From: Tsuneonella amylolytica
GTDB lineage: Bacteria; Pseudomonadota; Alphaproteobacteria; Sphingomonadales; Sphingomonadaceae
DNA length: 64,000 bases
Assembly (NCBI RefSeq): GCF_003626915.1
Contig: NZ_CP032570.1
Location: 1,922,001 to 1,986,000, forward strand
Direction of reading: 5' to 3'
Shown here: in pieces, positions 42,872-51,513 of the stretch
Position numbering within the stretch: position 1 is the first letter of the stretch
How the letters are laid out: the number at the start of each line of letters is the position of its first letter
The notes under the pieces: generated by a model
What the model was told of the DNA's origin: nothing
Seen by the model: only the letters and a program-made list of their open reading frames with translations
Database searches by the model: none
Translations under genes and position numbers: made by a program

Positions 42872-44422
42872 TCAGTACAGCTTGACCTCGATCAGCCGCG
42901 GTCCCGCCTCGCCGTTCGCATTGAGCAGCGCCTTCGCCAGCCCTTCGGCGGTATCGACCTGGACGCCGGGCACGCCCATCGACCTGCCCATCGCCAGCCA
43001 GTCGATCGTCGGCCGGTCGATGTCGATCAGGTTCAGCGCTTCGGCCGACGGGCGGTCGCCCGCGCCCATGTTCGAATATTCGGCCTTGAGGATGTTGTAG
43101 GTGTTGTTGGCGAAGACCACGGTGGTCACCGGCAGTTGCTCGCGCGCCTGCGTCCACAGCGCCTGGATCGTGTACATCGCGCTGCCGTCGCCGACGAGGC
43201 AGATGGTCCGCCGGTCGGGGCACGCGATCGCCGCGCCGGTCGCGACGGGCGGGGAATAGCCGATCGAACCGCCGAGGTTGTTGATCATGTCGTGCGGCGC
43301 CGCGCCGAGCGTATAGCTCATCGATTCGCGACCGCTCGTCAGGCTCTCGTCGACGACGATGGCGTTCTCGGGGATGCCGGCGCACAGCGCGTGGGCAATC
43401 GATACGGGATCGAGCTTGCCCTGCGGTGCCGGAGTATCGGCAGGCGGCTGGTGGGCGGTCTGCGCGCTGCCGAGGCCGAGCGCGTCGACCAGCATCTCGA
43501 GTGCGAGCGTGCTGTCCTCGTCGGCTTCCGAAAGGGTGTGTACCTGCGTGCCCGGTTCCTTCAGCAGGCTCGGCTGGCCGGGGTAGCTGAAGAACGCCAC
43601 CGGCTCCTTCGTTTCCAGGGTGACGATGTGCTTCGTACCCTTGAGAAAGGCGAGCGCGGGGGCGACCGAATAGGGGATCCGCTCCAGCGGTACGCGGCCC
43701 GCACCGCGTTCGATGCGGTTGGTGAAGAACTGGCTGGCGAGGCGGCAGCCGGTACCCGCCGCGACCTTGCCCGCGAGTTCGAGCGGCGCGGTGCGGCAGG
43801 CCTTGTTGGCGAGGATCAGCATCGTCGGCTCGCCGCTGCGTAGCACCTTGGCGACTTCCTCGATCCGGGCCGGGTCGGGCGCCTTGCGCGCCGGCGGGGC
43901 GGGCGAGGGCAGGGCGGGCTCGCCCGCGCCCTGCCACGCGGTGTCGCCCGGCAGGATCAGCGTTGCGATGCGCCCGGGGTGCGCGCCGGCTTCGGCGATG
44001 GCGGCGGCGGTGTCCCAGGCGATGGTCGCCGCGCTGCCGCCGCGGCGGACCCAGTGCGACAGCGGGCGCGCCAGCCCTTCGATGTCGCTCGTGAGCGGCG
44101 CATCGTATTTCAGGTGCTTGGTCGCGTGTTCGCCGACGACGTTGACCATGCCGGACGAGGCGCGGCGCGCGTTGTGGATGTTGGCAAGCCCGTTCGACAG
44201 CCCGGGTCCGAGGTGGAGCAGCGTGGCGGCGGGCTTGTCGGCCATGCGGTAGTACCCGTCGGCCGCGCCCGTGCACACGCCCTCGAACAGGCACAGCACC
44301 CCGCGCATCCGGGGATCGCCCAGCGCGGCGAGGAAGTGCATTTCGGACGTGCCGGGGTTGGCGAAGCAGGTGTCCACCCCGCGGGTGACCAGAGTGTCGA
44401 CCAGGCTTTGCGCGCCGTTCAT
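42872..44422 (-). CDS. Thiamine-diphosphate enzyme, acetolactate-synthase-like
   Basis: A 516-residue enzyme of the ThDP-dependent decarboxylase/synthase family. The N-terminal domain has the catalytic Glu region LCLFEGVCTGAADGYYR. The C-terminal domain has the ThDP/Mg motif GDGSAMYTIQALWTQA through FANNTYN. It resembles IlvB-like and benzoylformate-decarboxylase-like proteins annotated as acetolactate synthase large subunit. No small subunit gene is nearby, so a role in branched-chain amino acid synthesis is doubtful and the substrate is open. The ATG at 44422 is chosen; the frame runs further upstream without signals. It lies 43 bp before the ABC-F gene on the same strand. Confidence 0.85.
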   Translation of the reverse strand: MNGAQSLVDTLVTRGVDTCFANPGTSEMHFLAALGDPRMRGVLCLFEGVCTGAADGYYRMADKPAATLLHLGPGLSNGLANIHNARRASSGMVNVVGEHATKHLKYDAPLTSDIEGLARPLSHWVRRGGSAATIAWDTAAAIAEAGAHPGRIATLILPGDTAWQGAGEPALPSPAPPARKAPDPARIEEVAKVLRSGEPTMLILANKACRTAPLELAGKVAAGTGCRLASQFFTNRIERGAGRVPLERIPYSVAPALAFLKGTKHIVTLETKEPVAFFSYPGQPSLLKEPGTQVHTLSEADEDSTLALEMLVDALGLGSAQTAHQPPADTPAPQGKLDPVSIAHALCAGIPENAIVVDESLTSGRESMSYTLGAAPHDMINNLGGSIGYSPPVATGAAIACPDRRTICLVGDGSAMYTIQALWTQAREQLPVTTVVFANNTYNILKAEYSNMGAGDRPSAEALNLIDIDRPTIDWLAMGRSMGVPGVQVDTAEGLAKALLNANGEAGPRLIEVKLY

Positions 44423-44460
44423 CGGAATTCCTTCGGTAGCGTGTGCGCCCGCGGGCGGGA

Positions 44461-45147
44461 TCAGGCGGGGCGCGTATCCATCCGCCGGGCGAACGCGACC
44501 GCCAGCGCGATCAGCGGCGGGACCAGCACGATCGACAGGACGACCTTGGCGAGCATCTGGCCGAGCAGGAGGTCGCGGATCGGAAACTCGCCGTAAAAGG
44601 CGAGGCTGATGAAGATCAGCGTGTCGACGACCTGGCTCAACGCCGAAGCGATGGCGCCGCGCACGAGCATGAAGAAGCCGCCCGATTCGCCCCCTTTTCC
44701 GCGCAGGGCCTGGAAGATCCAGACGTTGAGCAGCAGCGAGACGCCATAGGCGACCGGTCCCGCCGCCATGATGCGCGGGGTGGAGCCGAGCAAAAGGCTG
44801 AAGGCGGCCTGCCGGTCGGCCGGCATGTCGACCGAGGCGGGCAACGCGAGGACGATCGGGATGAGCACAATTGAAAACGCGAGCGGCACGAAGCCCCACA
44901 GCACCAGCCGGTCGGCGGTCTTGCGGCCGTAGAGCTGTGCGACCGAGCTCGACAGCACGACGAGCATCAGGAACGCGAAGATGCCCGCCTCGACCGCCAG
45001 CGGGCCCAGCGCCACCTGCTTGTTGCCGAGGATGCCCGCAAGAACGGTCATGCCGCCGTACAGCAGCGTGAAAACGAACAGCGCACGCGGGAAGACGGGC
45101 GCGGCGGGCTCTGCGCCCAAGAGGGGCGCGTGGGGGGCTTCGGTCAT
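44461..45147 (-). CDS. yhhQ: Queuosine precursor transporter, YhhQ/VUT family
   Basis: A 228-residue inner-membrane protein with about six helices. Family marks are the VUT-type helices with NKQVALGPLAVEAGIF, QLYGRKTADRLVLWGF, the LNVWIFQAL region and SQVVDTLIFISLAFYGEFP. YhhQ proteins import queuosine precursors (preQ0/preQ1) for tRNA modification. I chose the ATG at 45147; the frame is open 21 codons upstream, overlapping the divergent transporter promoter. Confidence 0.85.
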   Translation of the reverse strand: MTEAPHAPLLGAEPAAPVFPRALFVFTLLYGGMTVLAGILGNKQVALGPLAVEAGIFAFLMLVVLSSSVAQLYGRKTADRLVLWGFVPLAFSIVLIPIVLALPASVDMPADRQAAFSLLLGSTPRIMAAGPVAYGVSLLLNVWIFQALRGKGGESGGFFMLVRGAIASALSQVVDTLIFISLAFYGEFPIRDLLLGQMLAKVVLSIVLVPPLIALAVAFARRMDTRPA

Positions 45148-45237
45148 CGCCCGGCGATCTGGCACCGCGCGCGGCAAAAGGGAAGCGGGCGCGAATCCGG
45201 TTTCCTCCAAAACCGCTTTGGGCTAGCGACGCGGGTC

Positions 45238-46551
45238 ATGCCGCCAGTCGTCGCCAGTCTCGTCGGGATCGTCGCGATCCTCGCCATCGCCTTCGCGCTG
45301 TCGAGCGGCAAGCGCCGCATCCGGCTGAGGATCGCCGCATCCGCCTTCGCGCTGCAGGCGCTCATCGCCTTCATCGTCCTGCGCACCCCGTGGGGCGTCG
45401 CGGGCATCCAGGGCATGGCGAACGGTGTCGCCGCGCTGCTGAGCTACGCCAACGAAGGCACCGCCTTCCTGTTCGGGCGCGAGAATCCGCTGGCCAATAC
45501 ATTCGCGCTCGGCGCGCTGCCGGTGATCGTCTTCTTCGCCGCGCTGGTGTCGATTCTCTACTACCTGCGGATCATGCAGCGGGTCGTGCGCTGGGTCGGC
45601 GGGGCGATCGGCTGGGTGACGGGCGTCAGCCGGGTCGAGGCGCTGGGCGCGGCGGCCAACATCTTCGTCGGCCAGTCGGAAAGCCCGCTGGTCGTGCGGC
45701 CCTACCTCGCCAACCTGTCGCCGAGCCGATTGTTCACCCTGATGGTCGTCGGCATGGCGGGCGTCGCAGGCACGATCCTGGCCGCTTACGCGGGCCTTCT
45801 GGGCGAACGCTACCTGCCGTTCCTCCTCGCCGCCGCGTTCATGAGCGCGCCGGGCGGCATCCTGATGGCCAAGATCATCATGCCAGACACCGACGATGCA
45901 TCGCCCGCTGCCGAAGGCGAGATCGTGCTGCCCGAAACGCGCATCAGCGCCGAAGGGCCCGCCGCTCTGGTCGAGCGGGGCAAGGCGCACGAGGTCGAGA
46001 TGGCCGACAGCTTCGAGGACGGGACCAAGCCCGCCAACGTGATCGAGGCCGCCGCGCAAGGCGCGCAGACCGGCGTCAAGCTGGCGGTCGCGGTCGGCGC
46101 GATGGTGCTGGCCTTCGTCGCGCTGGTGGCGCTGGCGAACGGAATCCTCGGCTGGTTCGGCGGATTGTTCGGGTACGAGAACTGGAGCTTCCAGGCCGCG
46201 CTCGGAGCGCTGTTCGCTCCGGTCATGTTCCTTATCGGCGTGCCGTGGGACCAGGCGCCCATCGCCGGCGGTCTTTTCGGCACCAAGGTCGTGCTCAACG
46301 AATTCGTCGCCTTCATCGATCTCGGCCAGATCGGCGCCGGCGTGCTGACCGACCGCAGCCGCGCGATCGTGACCTTCGCCCTGTGCGGTTTCGCCAACTT
46401 CTCGTCAATCGCGATCCAGATGGCGGTGACCGGCGGTCTTGCGCCCAACCAGCGCCCGGTAATCGCCAAACTGGGCTTGAAGGCGCTCGCCGCCGGCAGT
46501 CTCGCCAACCTCATGTCGGCCGCGCTGGCCGGTCTGTTCCTCCCTTACTGA
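45238..46551 (+). CDS. Concentrative nucleoside transporter, NupC/CNT family
   Basis: A 437-residue polytopic membrane protein of the CNT family, which imports nucleosides with H+ or Na+. Conserved pieces are AANIFVGQSESPLVVRPYL (helix with GQSESP), FMSAPGGILMAKIIMPDT, and GTKVVLNEFVAFIDLG plus FALCGFANFSSIAIQMAVTGGL near the C-terminus. The ATG at 45238 begins the first helix. The oxygenase gene starts 10 bp after its stop, so they form an operon, which suggests that a nucleoside or base is imported and then oxidised. Confidence 0.93.
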   Translation: MPPVVASLVGIVAILAIAFALSSGKRRIRLRIAASAFALQALIAFIVLRTPWGVAGIQGMANGVAALLSYANEGTAFLFGRENPLANTFALGALPVIVFFAALVSILYYLRIMQRVVRWVGGAIGWVTGVSRVEALGAAANIFVGQSESPLVVRPYLANLSPSRLFTLMVVGMAGVAGTILAAYAGLLGERYLPFLLAAAFMSAPGGILMAKIIMPDTDDASPAAEGEIVLPETRISAEGPAALVERGKAHEVEMADSFEDGTKPANVIEAAAQGAQTGVKLAVAVGAMVLAFVALVALANGILGWFGGLFGYENWSFQAALGALFAPVMFLIGVPWDQAPIAGGLFGTKVVLNEFVAFIDLGQIGAGVLTDRSRAIVTFALCGFANFSSIAIQMAVTGGLAPNQRPVIAKLGLKALAAGSLANLMSAALAGLFLPY

Positions 46552-46561
46552 GCTCTCACCG

Positions 46562-47491
46562 ATGTCCGAAATCGCCTCCGTATCGATCGCCCGCCCGCTG
46601 GAGGAAGTCGCCGATGAACTCGGCCGCAGCTTCCGCGAATACGGCTTCGCGGTCATCCGCGACCACGGCATCCCGCAGGACCTCATCGCGCGGGCCGAAG
46701 CGCTGTCGAAGGAATTCTTCGCGCTGCCCGATGAGGTCAAGAAGGGCTACAAGATCGAAGGCGGCGGCGGTGCGCGCGGGTACACCCCGTTCGGCGTCGA
46801 GCGGGCGAAGGACGCCGAAGTTCACGACCTCAAGGAATTCTGGCACGTCGGGCGCGAGCTGCCCGCCGGGCATCCGCTGAGCGAGTACATGGCCGACAAC
46901 GTCTGGCCGGACGAGGTCGAGGGTTTCCGCGAGACGTTCTCCGAACTCTACGCTGCATTCGAGACGGCCGGCGGCCGCGTGCTGGAAGCGATCGCGCTCC
47001 ATCTGGGCCTGCCGCAGGACTGGTTCGCCGCCACGGTCGAGGACGGCAACTCGGTCATGCGCCTGCTGCATTACCCGCCGCTCGACGGGCCGCGGGCCGA
47101 AGGCGCGATCCGCGCCGCCGCGCACGGCGACATCAACACCATCACCTTGCTGCTGGGGGCCGAGGAAGCGGGCCTCGAGCTCCTCACCGCCGACGGCGAG
47201 TGGAAGGCGGTCGACACCCCTGACGGCGCGCTGGTGGTCAACATCGGCGACATGCTCGACCGGCTGACGAACAGCCGGTTGAAATCGACCCAGCACCGGG
47301 TCGTTAATCCGCGCGGGGAGGCGGCCTATCGCAGCCGGTATTCCATGCCGTTCTTCCTGCACTTCCGGCCCGACTTCGACATCGTCACGCTCGACAGCTG
47401 CATCGATCCCGATCGGCCCGACGATCACCCCTCCCCGATCAGCAGCCACGAGTTCCTTCAGCAGCGCCTTCGCGAGATCAATCTGGCCTGA
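46562..47491 (+). CDS. 2-oxoglutarate/Fe(II) oxygenase, isopenicillin-N-synthase family
   Basis: A 309-residue non-haem iron oxygenase. The DIOX_N part is at the start (ELGRSFREYGFAVIRDHGIP). The iron facial triad is H188-x-D190 (AHGDINTITLL) and H245 (STQHRV), and R259-x-S261 (SRYSMPFF) should bind the 2-oxoglutarate carboxylate. The substrate is not evident; coupling to a CNT nucleoside transporter points to a base or nucleoside. It begins 10 bp after the transporter stop. Confidence 0.9.
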   Translation: MSEIASVSIARPLEEVADELGRSFREYGFAVIRDHGIPQDLIARAEALSKEFFALPDEVKKGYKIEGGGGARGYTPFGVERAKDAEVHDLKEFWHVGRELPAGHPLSEYMADNVWPDEVEGFRETFSELYAAFETAGGRVLEAIALHLGLPQDWFAATVEDGNSVMRLLHYPPLDGPRAEGAIRAAAHGDINTITLLLGAEEAGLELLTADGEWKAVDTPDGALVVNIGDMLDRLTNSRLKSTQHRVVNPRGEAAYRSRYSMPFFLHFRPDFDIVTLDSCIDPDRPDDHPSPISSHEFLQQRLREINLA

Positions 47492-47819
47492 AGCTCGCCG
47501 CTCGGCTCCCACACACGTTGCGAAAATGTCGCATCGCCGGCAAATTCGCCGCGGCCGGGAACCTATCGGGTAATCGGACGGCAGGACGTTTGCGTACAAG
47601 CGTAAGGAAAATGCAGCGGAAACTGCGTTTCTGCACGATTTGAACTCCCGCTTTCGCGCGCGGAAACTGTCACTTCACCGACACAAAAAGGGCGCTAAGG
47701 GGGTGGCGCCGCGAGAGAGGCGATTCTCGCCCGGGTGCGGCGCACCGATTTCACAGCTGGTCTTGGGACTCATCCTGCCATCTTCCGGCAGCTTTTTTCG
47801 GACAGGGATCTATCCGCAC
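47492..47819 (+). promoter_or_regulatory. 328-bp structured leader region of the TonB-dependent receptor
   Basis: No gene. The last 130 bp hold four hairpins in series: GGCGC/GCGCC (47691-47695 with 47706-47710), GCGAGA/TCTCGC (47711-47716 with 47725-47730), GGTGC/GCACC (47734-47738 with 47742-47746), and a terminator-like hairpin at 47775-47798. The receptor start is 21 bp after the T-run. This arrangement suggests transcription attenuation of the receptor gene. The first 200 bp show nothing clear beyond AT-richer patches that could hold the promoter. Confidence 0.5.
47775..47798 (+). terminator. Terminator-like hairpin just upstream of the receptor start
   Basis: CTGCC (47775-47779) and GGCAG (47787-47791) form a short stem with a 7-base loop, followed by C and six T (47793-47798). 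It lies 284 bp after the oxygenase stop and 21 bp before the receptor ATG, so it is in the receptor's leader unless the promoter lies in the last 20 bp. Confidence 0.6.
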
Positions 47820-50468
47820 ATGAAAATCGCTCTTCTCCGCTCCAGCGCGCTGATCGCCCTCGCGATCCCTGGCGCGGCTTTCGCCCAGTCGACCGGTTCG
47901 GTCGATTTCGAGGACGATGCGATCGTCGTCACCGGCACCCGCGCGACCGACGTCGCCGGCGTCGAAATTCCCGACACGCCCAAGGCCAAGCAGGTCCTCG
48001 GTGAGGAGATCATCCGTCGCCAGCGCCCCGGCCAGACGGTCAACGACATCGTCAACCTGGTTCCTGGCGTCAGCTTCCAGAACAACGATCCCTGGGGTTC
48101 GGGGGGTGGTAATTTCACCATCCGCGGCTTCTCGTCGGACCGCATCTCCCAGACCGTCGACGGCATTCCGCTGAACGATTCGGGCAACTACGCCCTTTAC
48201 ACCAACCAGCAGCAGGACCCCGAGACGCTGGGTTCGGTGAACGTCAACCTCGGCTCGACCGACGTCGACAGCCCGACTGCTTCGGCCGTCGGCGGCACGA
48301 TCAACATCCGCACGAAGGAGCCGGAAGACACCTTCAAGATCACGAGCTCGATCACCTATGGTGACGTGTTCGGCGAAGGCCGCAAGTACAGCCGTCCCTA
48401 CATGCGCGGCTTCGCCATGGTCGACACCGGCGATCTCACCGGCTTCGGCACCAAGGCGTTCGTTTCGGCCAGCTACACGCGCTACGACAACCCGTTCAAC
48501 AACTACGGCGTCAACGAGAAGCAGCAGTATAACGCCCGCATTTGGCAGGACGTCGGCGTAAACGGCGACTTCATCGCCGTGGCCGGTCACTACAACGAGA
48601 ACCGCAACAACTTCTTCGGCAGCCAGCCGCTGAACAACGATCCGACGCGCACCGCCGGACCGAGCAGCAGCCAGCGCTTCCCGCTGACCAAGGAAGAGCG
48701 TTTCTACGACATCAACTTCCCCTGCACGACGACGACGCCGCGCGCCGGCGTGGCCGATGCGGCCAACTCGTGCGGCACCGAATTCGATCGCCGCTACAAT
48801 CCGTCGAACACCGGCAACATCCGCGGCGCTTCGAAATTCACCATCATGGACGGTCTCGTCCTGACGATCGATCCGAGCTTCCAGTACGTGAAGGCCAACG
48901 GCGGCGGCACCTCGACGGCGCGTGAATACGGATACGACGTGATCAGCGCCGGCGGCCGTGCCAACTGCGCGACCAACCCGGCCACCACCGGCCAGATCAA
49001 CTGCCAGGTCGGCTACTTCGGCGGTTCGCCCTATGCCGGTGTGGATCTCAACGGCGACGGCGACCGTCTCGACACCGTCACGGTCACCACCCCGAGCCAG
49101 ACCCGTACGCGCCGCTATGTCGTCATCGGCAACCTCGCGTACGAGTTTACGCCCGACCAGTCGGTCCGCCTGAGCTACACGCACGATCGCGCCAACCACC
49201 GCCAGACGGGCGAGGCCGGTTTCCTGAAGCCCAACGGCGAGCCGTTCGACGTCTTCCCGGTCAACGACCCGATCGTGGACGCCAACGGGAACGTCCTGCA
49301 GAAGCGCGACCGCCAGTCGTACGCGACCCTCGACCAGGTTTCGGGCGAGTATCGCGGCCGCTTCGGCAACTTCCTGGCCGTGCTCGGCCTGCGTGCGCCG
49401 TTCTTCAAGCGCGACCTGACGCAGAACTGCTTCAGCACCTCGGGCAACGCCAACCAGGGCTTCGTCGACTGCGCCTACGGCCCGGCGGCGGCGGCCTACC
49501 AGGCGGCCAACCCGTACAGCTACAACACGACCGCCAACCGCCCCTCGGGCGCGGCGCTTCCGCAGCAGCGCATCTACAAGTACGACGACATCCTGCCGAA
49601 CGTCGGTTTCGTCTACGACTTGGGTGCGCCGTCGATCGCGTTCAACTACGCCAAGGGCCTGTCGGTCCCCGGCACCGATCCGCTGTACAACTCGATCTAC
49701 TTCCCGGCGACCGCGCCGGGCGTGCAGCCCGAGCCTGAGACGACGGACAGCTTCGATCTGTCGTTCCGTTACAAGACCGGCAATGTCCAGGCGCAGGTCG
49801 CCGGCTGGTACACCAAGTACAAGAACCGCCTGAAGAACGCGTACGATCCGATCCTTGACCAGATCATCACGCGCAACATCGGCGCGGTCGACAAGTACGG
49901 CGTGGACGGCTCGGTGTCCTACCAGCCCACCCGCAACACGCTGCTTTACGTGTTCGGTTCGTGGCAGACGTCGGACATCAAGAACGACCAGACGGGCGGC
50001 GTCTGCTCGGCGACCCAGGCGGGCAACGGCCAGTACGGCTGCACCGCGGCGGGCCAGTCGTTCGTCGTCCAGACGGCCGGCAAGCAGGAAGCGGGTAGCC
50101 CGAAGGTCACCTTCGGCGGCCGCGGCCAAGTCGAACTCGGTGATCTCAGCATCGGTGCGCAGGTGAAGTACACCGGCAAGCGTTACGTCAACGACGAGAA
50201 CCTGCCGATCTTCAGCCTTGTCAGCGGCGCATATCGTCAGACGTACACCGCGCAGACGAAGGCCTACACCACGGTCGACTTCGACATCCGCTACAAGATC
50301 GCGGAATCGCCGCTGGGCGGCGACGTCGCGGTCCAGCTCAACGTGACGAACCTGTTCGACACGCTGGCGCCGGGCGGCTTCGGCGGTTCGGGCGATCGCT
50401 ACACGACCCCGTTCGTGCAGATCCTCCCGCCGCGCGCGGCGAGCATCTCGCTGATGTTCGGCTACTAA
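47820..50468 (+). CDS. TonB-dependent receptor, large
   Basis: An 882-residue outer-membrane receptor. Signal peptide MKIALLRSSALIALAIPGAA to about residue 22, TonB-box-like DAIVVTGTR, plug domain (FTIRGFSSDRISQTVDGIPL, TASAVGGTINIRT), barrel ending AASISLMFGY with a terminal Tyr. Several Cys pairs in surface loops (FPCTTTT, NSCGTEF, NCATN, NCQVGY). It is not a classical siderophore receptor. The start ATG at 47820 begins the signal; the open frame upstream to 47640 is leader. The neighbours (nucleoside transporter, oxygenase) suggest a nucleoside-like ligand, which is inference only. Confidence 0.9.
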   Translation: MKIALLRSSALIALAIPGAAFAQSTGSVDFEDDAIVVTGTRATDVAGVEIPDTPKAKQVLGEEIIRRQRPGQTVNDIVNLVPGVSFQNNDPWGSGGGNFTIRGFSSDRISQTVDGIPLNDSGNYALYTNQQQDPETLGSVNVNLGSTDVDSPTASAVGGTINIRTKEPEDTFKITSSITYGDVFGEGRKYSRPYMRGFAMVDTGDLTGFGTKAFVSASYTRYDNPFNNYGVNEKQQYNARIWQDVGVNGDFIAVAGHYNENRNNFFGSQPLNNDPTRTAGPSSSQRFPLTKEERFYDINFPCTTTTPRAGVADAANSCGTEFDRRYNPSNTGNIRGASKFTIMDGLVLTIDPSFQYVKANGGGTSTAREYGYDVISAGGRANCATNPATTGQINCQVGYFGGSPYAGVDLNGDGDRLDTVTVTTPSQTRTRRYVVIGNLAYEFTPDQSVRLSYTHDRANHRQTGEAGFLKPNGEPFDVFPVNDPIVDANGNVLQKRDRQSYATLDQVSGEYRGRFGNFLAVLGLRAPFFKRDLTQNCFSTSGNANQGFVDCAYGPAAAAYQAANPYSYNTTANRPSGAALPQQRIYKYDDILPNVGFVYDLGAPSIAFNYAKGLSVPGTDPLYNSIYFPATAPGVQPEPETTDSFDLSFRYKTGNVQAQVAGWYTKYKNRLKNAYDPILDQIITRNIGAVDKYGVDGSVSYQPTRNTLLYVFGSWQTSDIKNDQTGGVCSATQAGNGQYGCTAAGQSFVVQTAGKQEAGSPKVTFGGRGQVELGDLSIGAQVKYTGKRYVNDENLPIFSLVSGAYRQTYTAQTKAYTTVDFDIRYKIAESPLGGDVAVQLNVTNLFDTLAPGGFGGSGDRYTTPFVQILPPRAASISLMFGY

Positions 50469-50510
50469 GGCTTAACCCTCGCGCCGCTACCCGGCGCGGG
50501 TCACGAGCAA

Positions 50511-50545
50511 GCGGCGGCGGCGTTCCTTTGCTGGGGCGCCGCCGC
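50511..50545 (+). terminator. GC-rich hairpin after the receptor gene
   Basis: GCGGCGGCG (50511-50519) can pair with CGCCGCCGC (50537-50545). A shorter CGCGCC/GGCGCG hairpin precedes it. No T-run follows, so efficiency is uncertain. Confidence 0.45.
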
Positions 50546-50601
50546 TTCGCGTTCGGGGGGCTGGAACGCGGAGCCGGTCCGGGTCATTGTTGCTGGCGAA
50601 G

Positions 50602-51333
50602 ATGGCTGCCGAAACGTCCTTCGCCAACGCCTCGCGGCGCCCGCGGCCGCTCACGCTCGTCGCGATCGTGCTGCTGCACCTGGCAGCGATATACGGCCTT
50701 GCCCGCGCGTTCGCCCCGGACGCGGTCGCCTCGGTCGAGGACAGCGTGCTGTCGACGATCACCGTCACGGTCGAGACGAAGCAGTTCGAACCGCCGCCTC
50801 CGCCGGAGCCCGAGCCCGAACCCGATGCGGGCGAACAGGGCAACGAGGGCAGGAAGGCCGTGCCGCGCGAAGTCGTCGCGCCCGAACCGCGCATCGTCGT
50901 CAAGCCGGCGCCGCCCGCGCCCAAGGCCAGCTCCACCGGCGCCGCCGACACCTCCGGCGCGCGGGACCAAGGCACAGGCACCGGAGCCGGTGGGACAGGG
51001 ACCGGCACGGGAAGTGGCAACGGCGGCAGCGGGCAGGGCGGAGGCGTCGCGACGAAGCCCGAATGGATCGGCGGCAGGATCAACAACGCGCGCGATTACC
51101 CGATCCCGCCCGGCGGCAGGCAGGCACGCGTCGGGACCGAAGTCGTCGTCAAGGTGACCGTCGGTACCGACGGCCGCGCATCGGATTGCAGCGTCTTCCG
51201 CCCGAGCCCCGATGCGGAAGCCGACGCGATCACCTGCCGCCTTGTGGTTCAGCGCCTGCGGTTCCGACCCGCGACCGACGCTGCGGGCAACCCCGTCGCG
51301 GCGCCGTTCTACTGGCGACAACGCTGGTTCTGA
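50602..51333 (+). CDS. TonB-family energy transducer
   Basis: A 243-residue TonB-like protein. One membrane helix near the start (PLTLVAIVLLHLAAIYGLA), a Pro/Glu-rich stretch (PPPPPEPEPEPD), a Gly/Thr-rich linker (about residues 120-150), then the TonB C-terminal domain (GTEVVVKVTVGTDGRASDCSV, LVVQRLRFRPATD). It should couple the proton motive force to outer-membrane receptors, probably the one just upstream. ExbB and ExbD are not in the window. I use the ATG at 50602; a TTG at 50587 is in frame. A run of nine C follows the stop. Confidence 0.88.
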   Translation: MAAETSFANASRRPRPLTLVAIVLLHLAAIYGLARAFAPDAVASVEDSVLSTITVTVETKQFEPPPPPEPEPEPDAGEQGNEGRKAVPREVVAPEPRIVVKPAPPAPKASSTGAADTSGARDQGTGTGAGGTGTGTGSGNGGSGQGGGVATKPEWIGGRINNARDYPIPPGGRQARVGTEVVVKVTVGTDGRASDCSVFRPSPDAEADAITCRLVVQRLRFRPATDAAGNPVAAPFYWRQRWF

Positions 51334-51513
51334 CCCCCCCCCGGGGCGGCTGACCGAGCGAGTGGCGCCCTATATTCGAGACGACCCGTGACCCGATGCG
51401 CCAGAAGCACGCACGGATTCACAAATATTGTGCGCTGCAGCGGAACCGAATCCGCGCGTGCATCGTTGGGAAGTGTTGCTCGGCTCCTGGGTGGAAAGGA
51501 TGCCTTCCCGATC

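Noticed and set aside
44872-45237. preQ1 riboswitch before the queuosine-precursor transporter
   Set aside because: Looked for because such transporters are often controlled this way. I saw no preQ1 aptamer pattern in the short region upstream of 45147.
47751-50129. 792-residue open frame on the minus strand
   Set aside because: Antisense shadow of the large TonB-dependent receptor. Composition is Arg/Val/Gly-rich with no recognisable motif.
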